A stretch of DNA of 64,000 nucleotides, from assembly GCF_000150275.1 (NCBI RefSeq), contig NW_002060943.1:3616008-3680007 (forward strand), in the 5' to 3' direction. A program made the translations under genes and the position numbers. The notes under the pieces are model-generated. The model saw nothing but the letters and a program-made list of their open reading frames with translations. It searched no databases and was not told where the DNA came from. Positions 13,118 to 26,240 of the stretch are shown one piece after another (position 1 is the first letter of the stretch; each line of letters starts with the position of its first letter). The DNA is from Trichoplax adhaerens. Taxonomy: Eukaryota > Placozoa > Uniplacotomia > Trichoplacea > Trichoplacidae.

Positions 13118-16100
13118 TCATAAGCTTTGAGCCAGAAAATGAGTGAATACTAAGTTAGTTAAGATAGAACTCAATAATATAAATTGGTCCAATAGGTTTA
13201 ATTGATTACGCTAAAATAGACATTTAGAAGTTTAAAAGACGATATAGCAGTTGAAATCGTGTATTAACTTTTCTATAACTATAGGAGACAGCGCTTTTAT
13301 AGACATAGTAAGATATGTTAGTCTACATTTAAAGTAGATCTACATTTTTGAGTTGTAGGCATCCTTCTAGAATAATTTATTGTCATCCTATTCAGCTAGC
13401 GCTGAGCCTATGCTTTGTTGTTGTGCAATCGATTTCTAATTGAGCTTACAATTTATGTTTCGAGCCTACATAAATTTTTTAACTATAAGCTAAGCTTAGA
13501 TCTTTAAAAGTGTCTAAGGCTAAATAACAATCTATATTAATCGTTGAGCACATGCTTTGAGTTCAAACTACCAAGAATTTTTCTATTTAGCTGGCAATTC
13601 AGCTTCGATTTTTTGTTTTGAATCTAAACAATATTCCATGTATTATTCTTCGTAAAGATTATGTAAGGGCTTAAGCCTACATGAACATTTCCAAATTGCT
13701 ATCATTAAAATCTTAATTTTACGTCTTGAGTCAACATAATATTTTATGTCTTGCTGGAAAAACGCCTCTTATTACTGACTTAAAGAGGCGAGATTCGCTA
13801 TATCACCAAATAATTCAGTTCCAACGACCGAATACTAAAGTATAATTAAAACGTCTCTGATAGTGTTAACGAGGTAGTCAGAGATTTATTACTATTTATT
13901 ACTGAAGAAATCTTGACAACAAAGATATATAGCCTTGACAATTCAATAGCAATTGACAAACTAGTTGACTAACTAGCCGACTAACTAACTAAGACGTGGT
14001 CTTCATCTTGTTGACTAAAATTCCACCTTGTATCTTTAGTTTTATCGTTACTTGAGCTTACACTTGTCTTTTAAGCCTGCATACAGTCATGTATTTTAAT
14101 TGAGCGTACATTTGAATTCCTTTGCCCTATAGCATTTTATATTTAATTACTGAAGAAGCCAGTAGTTTTCGTCGTCTTAAATCTCTATTCAAATTTATGT
14201 TTTAGCTAGCAGAGGCTGAGAGAACACTTGATGTCTGAAGCCGGTATAATATGATATATTTTTATACCGCTAGCGTTTCGCCTTGTAATAATCAATTTTT
14301 TTATTCAGATCGTCGTCGGATTTACACTTTGTCTATTTTGGCTAGCCGATCTCGCATACCTAGCTGTATTTCGTGTTTCTTTGATAACCTCATGGTCATA
14401 TTCTTGTTATAGATCAAACTTCTTCAGTCAGAGGTTAGCTGATCTTTGGCTATCGTGAGTGAATAAGCCAGATGACTAATACCGGTAATAAATTATATTT
14501 ACGTCATACGACCTTTAACACGCTATTTACAGAATATGAATAAATAAATAAACTATTTTCCTGGCGTTTTATTTTATATTTAAAGTTATGACGTGATTCA
14601 CATCAAACTGTCAAAACTATTTTGTTTTTAGAATAGGTAGCACCTACTTTTGCTAATAGTTAGATTAGCTTTTGACTAGTCGAAGTTTCAAATAATGAAC
14701 CAGTTATCCTTCTAAATGCTTAGTAACTCTCTCCTAGTTGCGATCTAAAAATAATATTTATCGTTTGTTGCTATCTTTCGTTTAATTTTTACCCTTAAGT
14801 CAATTGCCTTGTCACTGTTTAGAGCATTTTTGAATTTAATTTACATTTTATTACGCGTAAATCTGAATAAATGTGAATCATTGCTACACTAAGTATTAAT
14901 ATTGAATTTTCTGGATATAAGAGTTTTTACATCAAAGCTACTGTACGCGTATCGATAAAATCCTCTTCAATCGAAGCTAATATTATTTATGCAATAAAAA
15001 AATTGATGCTCTTTTGCAGAAGTAACGGCATTTTACAGTTACAAGTTTGATGAAAATGAGTAGCTTCAATAGCAAAATTAGTTTAATTCTGCCCTAAATT
15101 ACTAATTTTTAGTTAGGATAATACAATTCTGTAGCAGAACTGTTCTTTATGGGCAAGATCAATTTTAATTTATGATAATAATTAAAACTGTTGGTATACA
15201 ATTTTCTAATTTAAAATCGACGTAGCTGTTGGGATTGTTTAAAGCTTAATTAAATTCATAAGCTGTTAATTACGTAGAAAACCTGGCCAATAGTAGTTAT
15301 AGAATATTCATTAATTCCTTGCCAATGAAAATTACTGCTAACCAATATAGTAGAGCAAAGGCGTTGTCGCCGTGCGTAAGCATAATATTATTATGTATAG
15401 CTATAATCTAAGTCTGTATAATTTACGCTAATGAGTCAATCGAACTATTCTAAAATTCCAGTATTCTATTTTAAAAAGCTGTTATGTGTTCAAGAAAGTT
15501 GTAACGATAATCCTAGACTGTGGTATTTGAAAGGCACTAGATCTTCAACAATGGCAGAATTAATAAGCTTACTAGGCGGGTATATCTGTGTTTATCTACC
15601 TTTAATTAATGATCAAGAGGAGGACACAATGCTACCACTGTTATAATTTTATCCTATTTGATATAAGTAGTACTGGTAACTATGCTTAATTAGGCTTAAT
15701 CGCAATAATCGTGGAAATTCCTAACGTTGGATAAACTCAGCTGGATTCCACATAATATTTCACATTTTTAAGTTCCTGAAGTAGCATGCTGATGGGATTT
15801 CGTGTTATTGCGGTAGAAAATCAAGACGGAATTCCTCGCGATGTACTGAGCAAAGTGCACTAATTTATTTTTGTTTTTCTCATAATCTATTATGTACAAC
15901 CTAATTGGATAAGTTACTATTGCACAGCAATCTAGTAACAGTAGGGAATAATTTAATGTTAATCATCGTCATTGATTTAAGGCAGAACCATATTGATTAT
16001 CGTGAACATTAAAAGTTACATCACTAGGCAAAAAACAGACAAAGATATTTCGAATTTTCCTACTTAGCTAGACATCGGTTGTATAGTCAACGAAAATTTA

Positions 16101-16258
16101 GGTAAGATAGATGGTATCATATTGGAGAGCTAATGAATAATTTTAACTAATAATAAAATTATTCGTTATACCTTGAAAACTTCAGCTTAGTAATCAATTT
16201 TTCTAATTTTCTAACTTGATCTTTTGCTAAGTTGCCAACTAAAAAGAGAACTCACAAA

Positions 16259-19200
16259 ATGAAGACATTTTTAATTTTGAATCTAATATTGACATTAGCG
16301 TTTGTCGCCAACGGCATCCGGTTCAATGGTAATAATTTTAATTCAATTTTTTATCTTAGGCCAATTGTTACACCAAAGTACTGCTATTACTGGTCAAATA
16401 ATTGCATCAATAAGATATTTGCTTCATTTTATAGTTTTTAATTCAAAATTTTGATATGAACTACTGTACTATTAGGCAGATAGAATCAAAATTTAATTAT
16501 AAACAATAAGGATGAAACAGTCCATTAACAGCTTATGAGATCGTAGAACATTCTATATTCAAAATTGGTCCAGGCAGTATTTCGTAAATTGACAGCAAAA
16601 TTTTATTACTGGATGAATTAGGATAGCTTTGTTAAGGAATGGTCAAATACACTCCACGTTGCAAATTGCAATACGCTAATATGTTGCCTAAAACTAGGAA
16701 AAGTAATCCAACTATCTATCTATTTTTATAATTTCGATATTAATCCTGCTTTTTAATGGATTTGTAACAGTAGCTATGAGAAATTTACAAAACAGGTCAG
16801 CTTACAGATTCGGAACGTGGAAATAATCTTTCGCTAAACTGCTAAGATCACACTTAGAGAAATAATAAAACAAATGCATAGTCATTTTAGTAATTTACGA
16901 GGCCTTACAGGACTATACTATCGAATTAACAGATTATTCAAGGCTTTAATTTACTAAATTGCTAGTAAATTTAATGTTAGTTCAAGAACTGAATAAATAC
17001 ATTCGATGCCATAAATATTAATGTGTTAACATAACAAAGTTTATTAACTATTGTAATTTTAGATATTAATCGAGCTTAAATATCTAGATCAGTAGGTATA
17101 ACTATGAGAAATGGGATAAATATTATAACTAACAGATTTAGAATATGGATCTTATATTAACTTGGTCGAATCGTATTTAGTAGTAGCACTATAACAATTA
17201 AACAGAATCCTTAACATGATGGGAGGTATTACACAACTATATAGATTTAATTCGAGCAAAAATTCAGGAAAGGAAAAATTAATTAAATTAAATTTTTCTC
17301 TCTTCAATTACTGGCAAAACTTCATTGCTGGATGAAAAAAGCAGAATAGCTTTGGTAGTCCCCGAATATCAACATACATCACTGCTTAATATTACTGTAG
17401 AAAAAAAAATTGAATTATTTATCAATTTTTTCTGAATAAATCCAGCTTAATACGTCAATAGACGAAATATGTAATTCAAATTTACTCAATATAAAGGTTT
17501 ACTAACATGAAATGTGGGATGATCTTGTTCTAAACTAAAAGAATTGATATTGTAATCTAGAGCGATAAAAAAATCTTTATTACTCTTAGGAGATGTTCTA
17601 AGTCTTTTAAAGAAATTAGTTGTGACAGTCATTTACTAACAACTTCCATATTACATTAAGCAAATGCGTAGTAGCTTTATTACGTAATTACATAAACAAA
17701 TAATTATAATCTTATACGCAATTATTGCTGAGAAATCTTATATCTTGGATATTAGTTTAGCTTAATCATTAAGACTAAAATCTTTTAAACTTTCAAGTAA
17801 CTAGTAGCAATATATTAAATAGGTGATACGCCTTGGTTAATGTTTGTTTGTATATTGACTACAGCGAGAAATTCATATTGCTAATTTCAGATTTGTTAAC
17901 TATTTGATGCAACAGTATATACTGTTTAATCTCTCATTAATGCAATATGTAGAAGATGCTCTTTAAAGTATATCGGAAAATGCCGCATGCATGTTTTCGT
18001 TAAACTAAATCATATAAATTATTGCTATTTATTATTTAATACCAAGAAATACTCTAAAAAACTCTTCAACACCTCTTATTATTATAGTTTCGAAGCAAGT
18101 CTATAAATGGGGCTATGGAGATTACATCGGTTAGTATTATATCTTTGTTATTAGATTTAATTACCTCCGAATATTTTGTTAAGGGTTAATCATTGCAATA
18201 TTCTTCCAAGCCTAGTAAATTATTCCTAATATATATAAATAATGCAGAGCTCATAAATGTAATGATCATAAAACTTCTATTTCTATAATAAATACCATGG
18301 ACGGACCCTTACTACTAAATCATTATCTTACATTCTTATTTCATACTTAATCACAATTGATCATTTTTCGTCATAATGTGATATAATATTGCCCTTCCAA
18401 GATAAAAATACTTTAAGAAGTCATAATATACTTATAAATAAGAAATCAGTTTATATAAATGTATGTAAAGGACATAGGATAAATTAATCTGGAAAAAATT
18501 ATATGAAGGATGGCTTCCTCATACGTTTGATGTTTTCCAATATATGCATATACTGCAGCTTTACGAAATATTGATAGCGAAGCAGTAATAAGAAAGGGCT
18601 ATAGATCTATTTTAAGTATAATTGTAGACGGTTGTTTAATTCCTTAACTTAGGAGATATTTGAGCTATGTGTTTTGCTAAATAATATAGTTTAGTTACGA
18701 TAGACCTATAAAATAAATAAACTAGTTCATTAAGACTACATAAGTAGTATTAAAGTATACCAGCTGCAATAAGATAAATTAATTCATCAAGGCTCTTTAG
18801 CATTTAGAGCAGTCAATGAATAAAATATCTTAGTTTTATTTTTTGGAGATACAATAGCAGATTAGTAATAAATAAGGTATAACTTATAAATGGATTAATA
18901 AACAATCTCAATCAAAGGTGGATCTATAATTGTAAAATCGAGCGATATTGCTATCAATATACATTTTGCTACTTAAAACTTTATTTTCTATCCATTTTCA
19001 AGTATAAAATGGCTAGCATAGAATTATCACAATAATAGATTCGATATCATATTATAGGTCCAAATAAATGGGGTTTGTACTATCCATATTGCAATGGCCT
19101 TCGTCAGTCACCTATCAACATCATTTACAAGACAGTTCAACATAATCAGAGATTACAGCCCTTGAAACTATCCAATTTTGATAGAATAATTCATGGAAAT

Positions 19201-21410
19201 TGTACCATACGCAATAATGGCAAAAGTATTGATATTTTTATCCCTCAAACAGGCAATGTTCCGACATTGCAAGATTATCGAGGTGAAATTTATCAGAGCG
19301 CTGGTTTTCATTTTCATTGGGGTTCTACTAATAGCCAAGGATCGGAAACGTGGCTAAATAATAGGCAATATCCTCTCGAGGTTAAACTATTGCTTGCATG
19401 AACTAAATTACTATTACATTTATAATCAGCAAGGATTAAATTTTTCGATCTTATTGAATTAGTAGGTTGTTCATCTTCATTGAATTGATTGCTAATATAA
19501 ATACATTTCAATATTACTAATACAGGCCCACGTAGTGTTTTGGAATACCAGATTTGGAGATTTGCAGACTGCATTGTATGAAAGTGATGGTTTAGCAGTC
19601 ATTGGAACTTTGATTAATGCAAGTGTAACTATTAAATAACATTAAGAATTAAGATAATTCATGGAAGAAATATTGTTGTTGATTAAAATATTGTAATATA
19701 GCATTAAAATCGACAATAACTGAGAGGCATTAAGAATTAGCTAAAGGAAAGTGTATAAAAATGCTTTGAATTTAATTAAATGATGATTTATCAAAAGCAT
19801 AGGGTACCTCACAGTATGACCTCTAAATTCAGCTAATCATTTTATATTGCAGAAAGCTTATTAGTATAAAAAGGGGTAGAAATCCAATCATATACTCCAA
19901 TTCCTAAGATCTAAGCTCATTTACTGCAGATCTGCTACTTTATGTAAGAGCATTATAAGTCCAAAGAAATCTGGTCGATTTATAGCAATGGCCAAATATG
20001 ATTATAATCTCTTGTTGAGTTCCTCATTAATAGTATTAGATATCAGTTAGCGGATGTTACAATTCTCACGTTAGTAAATGATCAATTTAGTGAAATCTTT
20101 TGAAACCCTAGGGATGTAAAAACAATAGAAATCCAATATAAACGACATCTTTTATTTTTTAAAGATTTAAATTCATCGACTAAAAGTTCTCTTATCTATA
20201 TCATTGATGTAAATAGTAAGAAAATTTTATTAAAATCATAAGAAATGAAAGTAAAATTTTATAATCCTGTATCGTATGCCTTAGTAAATGAATGGTTTTC
20301 AGTTCATAGAACTAAAATAGCTCACAAATCATCTACATAACCGGCTCGTATTTAAGTTCTACCATAATAAAAATGAAATGTATAATTCAATACTATAATT
20401 TTCAAAAGTTTGAAAACCCTTGCGCTAAAAGTATATTACTAATTTTGTTGCCTTAATATCTTAAAACAGCCAAACGAAACGCAAATAACAATTAGTTTAT
20501 ATCCATTAGATTGGAAAACATAATCCCAGCTTTGATCTAGTGATAGAAAGTATCCAAAAAGTCAAATACAACGGTAAGGAATATGGATACTACTAAGTGA
20601 ATTTTTGAATAATTGTCTTGATAAATACTGTCTGATATTAGAGATTTCAACAGATAGTTTAAAAAATAACGGGGTCTGGCCTATTCAATGGCGTTAATAC
20701 TCGTCTATAATACGATATATATGATTTACTATCATTTTATATTTCCTCGATATTCTAAACAAAATTTGTATATCTTAAAGGACAAAAACAAAATATTAAA
20801 AATTTCAGTTTACGATCCTTTGTTGCGGAATCTCTATCTGAATATTTCTTATTTAATGGTTCATTAACCACACCTCCATGCACTGAGAATGTCTTGTGGC
20901 ATGTTATGGCTGGAAAAATTAGCATATCGCAAGATCAGGTAACTAATCAAAGGCGTTTAAAGTTTAATTTATTAAGGAAATAGCGTCTCCTTATAGCCAA
21001 TGGCTGTTAGATTAGAAATCGAAAGTTAAAGTGAGGATGTGATTTTCAATCGTTACGGCAGTGTATGATTAAAATTGCCTTTAAATATAACCTAGTTTTA
21101 TAATATAAAAATATACTAAGTTCAAACAATCTATAGTTAACTTATATTCATCAATATTCTTAATTATTTTCCTCCCTAATTCTAGCTAAATGCATTCCGA
21201 AACGTTTATACAACGAATAGCTCTGTTGGTGTCAACTCTGTGAAACTTTTAGAAAATTTTAGACCACTTCAAAAACTTAATAATCGTGCTGTCTATTCAA
21301 GCTTTGATATTAGTAAACTTACTGGTGCATCAGCAGGTCTTTATAGATCTTGGCTATTTATCTTCATATCGACAATATTGATGTTTCTAACCATTGACGT
21401 GATGTTATAG
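16259..21410 (+). CDS. Secreted, membrane-anchored alpha carbonic anhydrase CA-A (7 exons, 324 aa)
   Basis: Alpha carbonic anhydrase interconverts CO2 and bicarbonate, here outside the cell. Exons: 16259-16328, 18088-18129, 19058-19380, 19526-19618, 20510-20573, 20781-20938, 21186-21410; exon 2 could instead start at 18100, also in frame. The protein has a signal peptide (MKTFLILNLILTLAFVANG), the W-G-Y-G and GPNKWG openers, and QSPINI. Zinc ligands are His122 and His124 (FHFHWG) and His147 (AHVVF). Glu134 (GSE) and LTTPPC (226-231) are present. Cys49 and Cys231 match the conserved secreted-CA disulfide. The C terminus is a hydrophobic helix ending at the stop, so a GPI signal or membrane anchor. 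The usual proton-shuttle His (His64 of CA II, in NNGH) is Lys93 (NNGK). Exon 4 ends with a GC donor (GCAAGT at 19619). Exon sizes 93, 64 and 158 match CA-C and CA-D. Confidence 0.9.
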
Positions 21411-21463
21411 TGAATTAATGGGGAGGTTTCAAGTACAAATAATGGATCGATTTCTAGTATTAC

Positions 21464-21469
21464 AATAAA
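21464..21469 (+). promoter_or_regulatory. Probable polyadenylation signal of CA-A
   Basis: AATAAA lies about 55 bases after the CA-A stop codon. Confidence 0.55.
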
Positions 21470-22264
21470 TATATTAAATTTTCTATAATTGACTTTCTTT
21501 TAAATCAGTAATACCTATTAGTTTAGAATAGATGATCATTGTTGTAATAGTCTATGGTACAAATGTAAACGATACTATTACATTCAGTTGGGTATTTTAT
21601 TTGTCATCAGAATCATATACAAATATTGGTTTAAAAGGTCTTGCGTGTTTTCTTGTAACATTCTTGTTTTCTTATATGATTTGAGAATACAATAATACTA
21701 ATAAACTAATATACTGATATTAAAATATGCTAATGTAAGATTATAATCATACAAATCTGATAAGAAATACTACATGCTAGAATAAGAGTTTGCACTACTC
21801 GATTTATTGCTCACAAGTTCATTTAGGATTATAAAATAATTTTAATTTAAAGGAAAGCCTAATTAAGCTGAAGTAGAAATTGAACTCGAATTTATTGAAG
21901 TTATTATTCATACTTACTCTAGTACTCTAGTAGTAGTCTCTTAATAAATAATCACCCAATAATAGCGGATAAGAACAGTTTATTGCTTAGTAACTATTAT
22001 TGAATATTACTATAACAAACTTAGATAACGAAATCTATGCGGTACACAGCTATATCTCAGACCAAATCCCTTCGTAAAGCTATATCTACCGTCTCTAAAT
22101 TATCCACTATTAGCACTTGACTATTTCAATAACTAGAAATGGTATCTTTGATACCACTAGTCTGCGATAGTCTAGTACTGCCATTTTAATATTTATCATC
22201 GGAGGTCTTACATTAAAACCTATTTTCCTAAAAGTATGTATGCAAAGAAATATAGGTAAAAAAA
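21470..22264. other. Noncoding gap between CA-A and the CA-B pseudogene
   Basis: AT-rich sequence between convergent CA-A (+) and CA-B (-). I see no gene, RNA or clear repeat. Confidence 0.6.
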
Positions 22265-22344
22265 CTTTCGATTATCTTACTATATATCATATTTGTCGCG
22301 TAAAGTGCTGTGATAATCATAAGTTTCATAACTAAATGAGCAGG

Positions 22345-24258
22345 CTAAACATTGTTAGTAAACATAGTCGATGCAAATACGGCCAATAATATAGTCCAAA
22401 TGGTCCAGCGTGAATATAAGCCTAATGCAGCACCCACAGTTCCGGTAGTCAGTTGATTAAGTTTAAAACTTGTTAGAATAGTTCTGCCATTTAACTGCTG
22501 AGTTGGAAAATTTTTTCCAATAAGAACAGAATTTTGCCGAGATAACCGTACTATTGGTCGAATATAATTTTCGAAATTCCTCCTGCTAGATACATACATG
22601 AAAGAAAACTCAGATCAGCTGTTCGTGTTACACTATAACAATATTACATTTATTTAATCGATAAAGAAGCGATACAAATAATAAAGGGTATATTTAGAAT
22701 GATCAAGAAAGTTGTTCTATATCAGGATAGCTAGTAAGGCAATCCATAACATATAGAAATTCTCGCCTGAGCCTGTGATAATTCCAACGTGTGGGCCATA
22801 ACATGCCAGGCAACATTTTCAGTACATAGTGGTGTAGTTAGAGATCCATTAAATGCAAAGCTTGCAGCATTTTGATTAATGATGGAACGAATCTTTAGAC
22901 CGCTAAACGGATATGATTGTGCTAATAGTTAGCAAGCAAGGATAAAGTAAACTTTAGATAGGTGAGGATAAGTTTAAATTTAGATGCAAGCAATGATAAA
23001 ATAAAAATTACGGTCAGAAATTGGAAGTATCGATAATATTCTTCGGTAATGATACATTTAGCCGCACAGAAAACCTGCATACAATTGCATAAGAAGTAAT
23101 AGAAATACCTCGATGTTTGATATACTTTAGATTATCAATAATTGGGTTCAGTGCGTAGCCATATTTTCCAACCTGAATGACGAAGCCAGTAAAGGGAATT
23201 AAAAGTAAATCAGCACAGTACTCATAGTTTGATATAATTCTACTTGATTAAATGCATCCTTATTATTGAATATGCATTTAATTTTTAGCATTACTGGAGT
23301 TAATTACGGCTATGGCTATGATGAGCTACCTTTTTTAGCTGAGAATATTAAAATGGCTGCATTAATTACCGTAACTTACTTGGTATAAATTAGAAAGTCC
23401 ATCAGAGCTATTGGCAGCTTCAAGAAATTCATTGTAGCGGGTGTTTGCGAAGACTATATGCTCCTAAATTTTGAATATAAAAAAATGTATTCAGAAAATG
23501 TTTAAGTTATAACTTTCTTGACAAGATCAATTTTTCAAGTTGGTTATGGTATAGCTAGCATCAAATATTATTAATAACCGTTAAGCATGTCAATCTGAGA
23601 AATTCTAACCTCTAGAGGATATTGCAAGTTATTTAAAAATGTTTCTGATCCAACATTATTATCTGGCCCCTAATGGTAATGAAATTGTACCAATCGGTAT
23701 CTACGTTTAGTTAACGGGGAATAGATGGTAGGAGTTGTATTGCTTCTGATATTTACATGTGCGGTGTGTCCGTTATTCAATAACAGCAAAGTTTGATTAG
23801 TCGTTTCTTCGAAACCAAGCAAATCCAGAGCAAGTCCTTGGATGTATTGAATGTCAGAGTAGGCAATGTTGATAGGCAATTGAAGATGTCCCTTGCATGT
23901 TTGAAAACACTGACCCCAAGTTTTAGGGCCTAGATTTTACAATGATAAAGAAGTTAAGAGAGTAGACCATAGCCTCATATATTTTTAATGCATGATACTA
24001 ATCAGTAGTTATCGACTATTTGCCGGCCATATTTATCATTATCGGATGACTTAAAAAATATGATGTTTATGTCAATGAGTTAATGCAAACTTCATTTAGC
24101 AAGACATATATGGGCTCTTAATTGAATATATTGCGGACATATTTGAGATATCTTTATTTTAGTCATCAAAGACATCATTTCAATAGTTAAGAATAAGATA
24201 ATATGTTTTATCATTTTACCTATGACTGCATAGTCCTAGGGACATATATTGTGGACAC
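22345..24258 (-). pseudogene. Carbonic anhydrase pseudogene CA-B (paralogue of CA-C)
   Basis: Exon remnants are 24220-24258, 23610-23929, 23380-23463, 23109-23172, 22767-22921 and 22345-22585, each matching a CA-C exon. Disabling changes: TGG to TAG at 24236-24238 (the W of WDYAA); TGG to TAG at 23670-23672 (the W of FHYHWG); a net one-base frameshift in the last exon (about 22500-22550) relative to CA-C; and a missing signal-peptide exon. Further decay: QSPINI has become QLPINI, nine bases are deleted in the 93-base exon so DGLAVL is shortened, and a GC donor (GCGAG, 22766) follows exon 6. The zinc-ligand histidines, LTTP and the C-terminal hydrophobic helix are still recognisable. With two nonsense codons, a frameshift and no 5' exon, a functional product is very unlikely unless the assembly is wrong. 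Confidence 0.88.
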
Positions 24259-25294
24259 CTAGCGGAGAGTAGAACACGAAACAGAGCTATAGGTAAAAAT
24301 GTTGATGTTAAGTATTCGAAGGCATTTCATGTTTCAATAATCAGCTTAACTAGTCTTGAAAGTAGTTGGTTACGTACGTACTGTATACGTATAAAATACT
24401 ATTAAAGTTCGAAATGCGGTTATCACGTGTATAACATATGTACAGAATTGGTCAATTGCAAATTGGTCGTCTAAAACTTATGCTTGTATATCTATTTTGG
24501 TGACTACCTTATATGATGAGGATAGCAAAATATGTCATTTTAATACTGATGAATATTTTACATTTTACTCGGAGAGAGTTAACTTTAAGCTTTAAGTTTG
24601 TAAGCTTATAAAATTGAAAAATTACATTATAGACATTAGAAGTCTTGGAAGTTATTTTACGCACTTAAATTTCGGTGCTCTAGTCGCCGCTTAATACATT
24701 TACGATTCTTTGTCTCTAATTTATTTTTGACAGTGAAAAGTTCTGTTTTATAGCCCAGTTTCATACTTTTACTCAGACTAATGATGTAAGCTTATTACAA
24801 AATTGATAGAGATAGTATAATTTCATTTCATTAATTGTGATAGTGTATTATTTCATCTACAGTATCTGCGATAAAAAACAGCTAATTATTACAGCAGTTT
24901 ATGCAGTTGATACAAAAATATCTACGATTTCGTTACAGTTAATTTATGGCTGTAATGTCTCATACTTTCATGCACTGTGATGTAATATAATTGATAGCAT
25001 GTGCAAGGGTATACTTCAAATTTTAATAATTACTGAGCAAATTTTTGGGAGGTGAGTAAATTTTTAACCTTTGTACTATTAAAAATAAATATAGCTGTAA
25101 GTACATTTTTTTATTTCTTTAAATTACCTTTACCTTTATAATTATTTGGTCACAAACGAGGGAAGTCATGACTGTTGTATCTGTTTTACATTGATTGCCA
25201 GATACGTGGAAGTTCTGTAGGTACTATGAATTCAACTGTTGAAAATTTATAGAGAGTTCTATTTAATTTATTACTTAGCTAAGTACTTATCTTT

Positions 25295-25836
25295 GCCGTT
25301 GTGATATATACCAATCACGAGATTCCAAATTTTAGAAAAATAAGGGCTTTATTGAATCTTATACAAAGATTAATTACACACAACTCTACTCTAGCTGAAT
25401 ACTACTACTAAAGACTTCTAGAACGAACAGAATAATCTAAAGTTGCATGCTTTTATACTTTTCGTAGCATTCGCAGCTACAATCTGCATGGCAATTGACA
25501 TAGTTAAATTATTCTTAGTAACACTATTCTACTGCGGACCATCATTAATCCAATATGGATACGACTACAGTACTTACGTAGACATTATTTACACCAGCTA
25601 AAGTACAATGAATTAGCCATATCCTAATATATGATTTACAGTTCTATTTTTACCTATAGCCTTATTAGTAACTCAACACCTTACTGTATATAGTCATCTG
25701 TATTCTAGCATAGAGTCTATACCACTACAGTCTATAGTTATAGCTACCAAATATCTCTTAGAATAAATATCTACCGTATATCATACTAAACATGGCTAAC
25801 AGTCTACAATCACATCATTAGTTACATTACAGCCGT
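25295..25836 (-). mobile_element. Solo LTR (25300-25831) with 5-bp target-site duplication GCCGT
   Basis: The element is 532 bp, starts TGTGATATATACC and ends GTTACATTACA (TG...CA with TGT/ACA ends). It is flanked on both sides by GCCGT (25295-25299 and 25832-25836). On the minus strand it contains AATAAA in a GATTCAATAAAGCCCTTAT context, as expected near an LTR polyadenylation site, so the element points leftward. The CA-C copy of the duplication has the uninterrupted site at 32424-32440 (CTTTACCGTGAGGCATT), proving an insertion after the duplication. No internal retrotransposon coding sequence remains. The superfamily is not identifiable from this alone. Confidence 0.85.
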
Positions 25837-26240
25837 AAACCAGTATCATAATTGTAACTAGGACAATACAGGTCATGACTTCAACGTCTTTTACTAATTG
25901 TTACTTATTGAAGGATCAATATTGCGGGTAAGGATTATGCTTCTAATGGGAATAGTCTGGCCATAATCGTATTGATCTCGATCATATTCGTTGGAACAGG
26001 ACCGTAGAATTTCTAGGTTATAATATTTTAAAGCCATAAAGTAAGAATTTAATGGATGGCAATCCAAATATAGTACGAATATTAGAAAATTTTCACTACT
26101 CAGGGAATGAAATGGATTGTGTGAGGATAAGTCTTACGTTAAAATATCTCCAGATGAAGGCAAACAAGATAATTTACCTGAAATAAAACTGCTGCTATGC
26201 GATGATGTAATTATTAATCGAGGTGAAGAAATTGTTTAGT

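Larger units (their letters stand above)
11209..16258. other. Noncoding 5-kb gap between NAGPA and the first carbonic anhydrase
   Basis: It contains two tandem repeats, listed separately, and otherwise AT-rich sequence. The open frames near 12205-12399 and 15431-15646 (+) resemble no known family and have no partner exons. A short hairpin-capable stretch (CGCCTCTT/AAGAGGCG, about 13766-13793) has no recognisable RNA context. I see no further gene. Confidence 0.6.
22265..26240. repeat. Segmental duplication, copy 1 (carries CA-B pseudogene)
   Basis: This block aligns in the same orientation with 27178-32825, exon by exon and through introns and upstream DNA. For example, both share TAYATGATGAG and the stretch after ATACTTCAAAT. 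Two large differences stand out: this copy lacks about 2.27 kb present in copy 2, and it contains an extra 532-bp solo LTR plus one target duplication. Confidence 0.85.

Noticed and set aside
13763-13793. Hairpin CGCCTCTT...AAGAGGCG as a possible RNA or terminator.
   Set aside because: Only 8 bp, no conserved context, and such hairpins are expected by chance over this length.
15431-15646. Plus-strand 71-codon frame upstream of CA-A.
   Set aside because: No recognisable domain and no splice partners; cannot be told from chance.
19853-20130. Two stretches in the CA-A intron with NP-I peptides that resembled the short 64-base CA exon.
   Set aside because: Both hit stop codons in frame. The true exon at 20510-20573 has correct ends, length and phase and encodes IGKHNPSFD.
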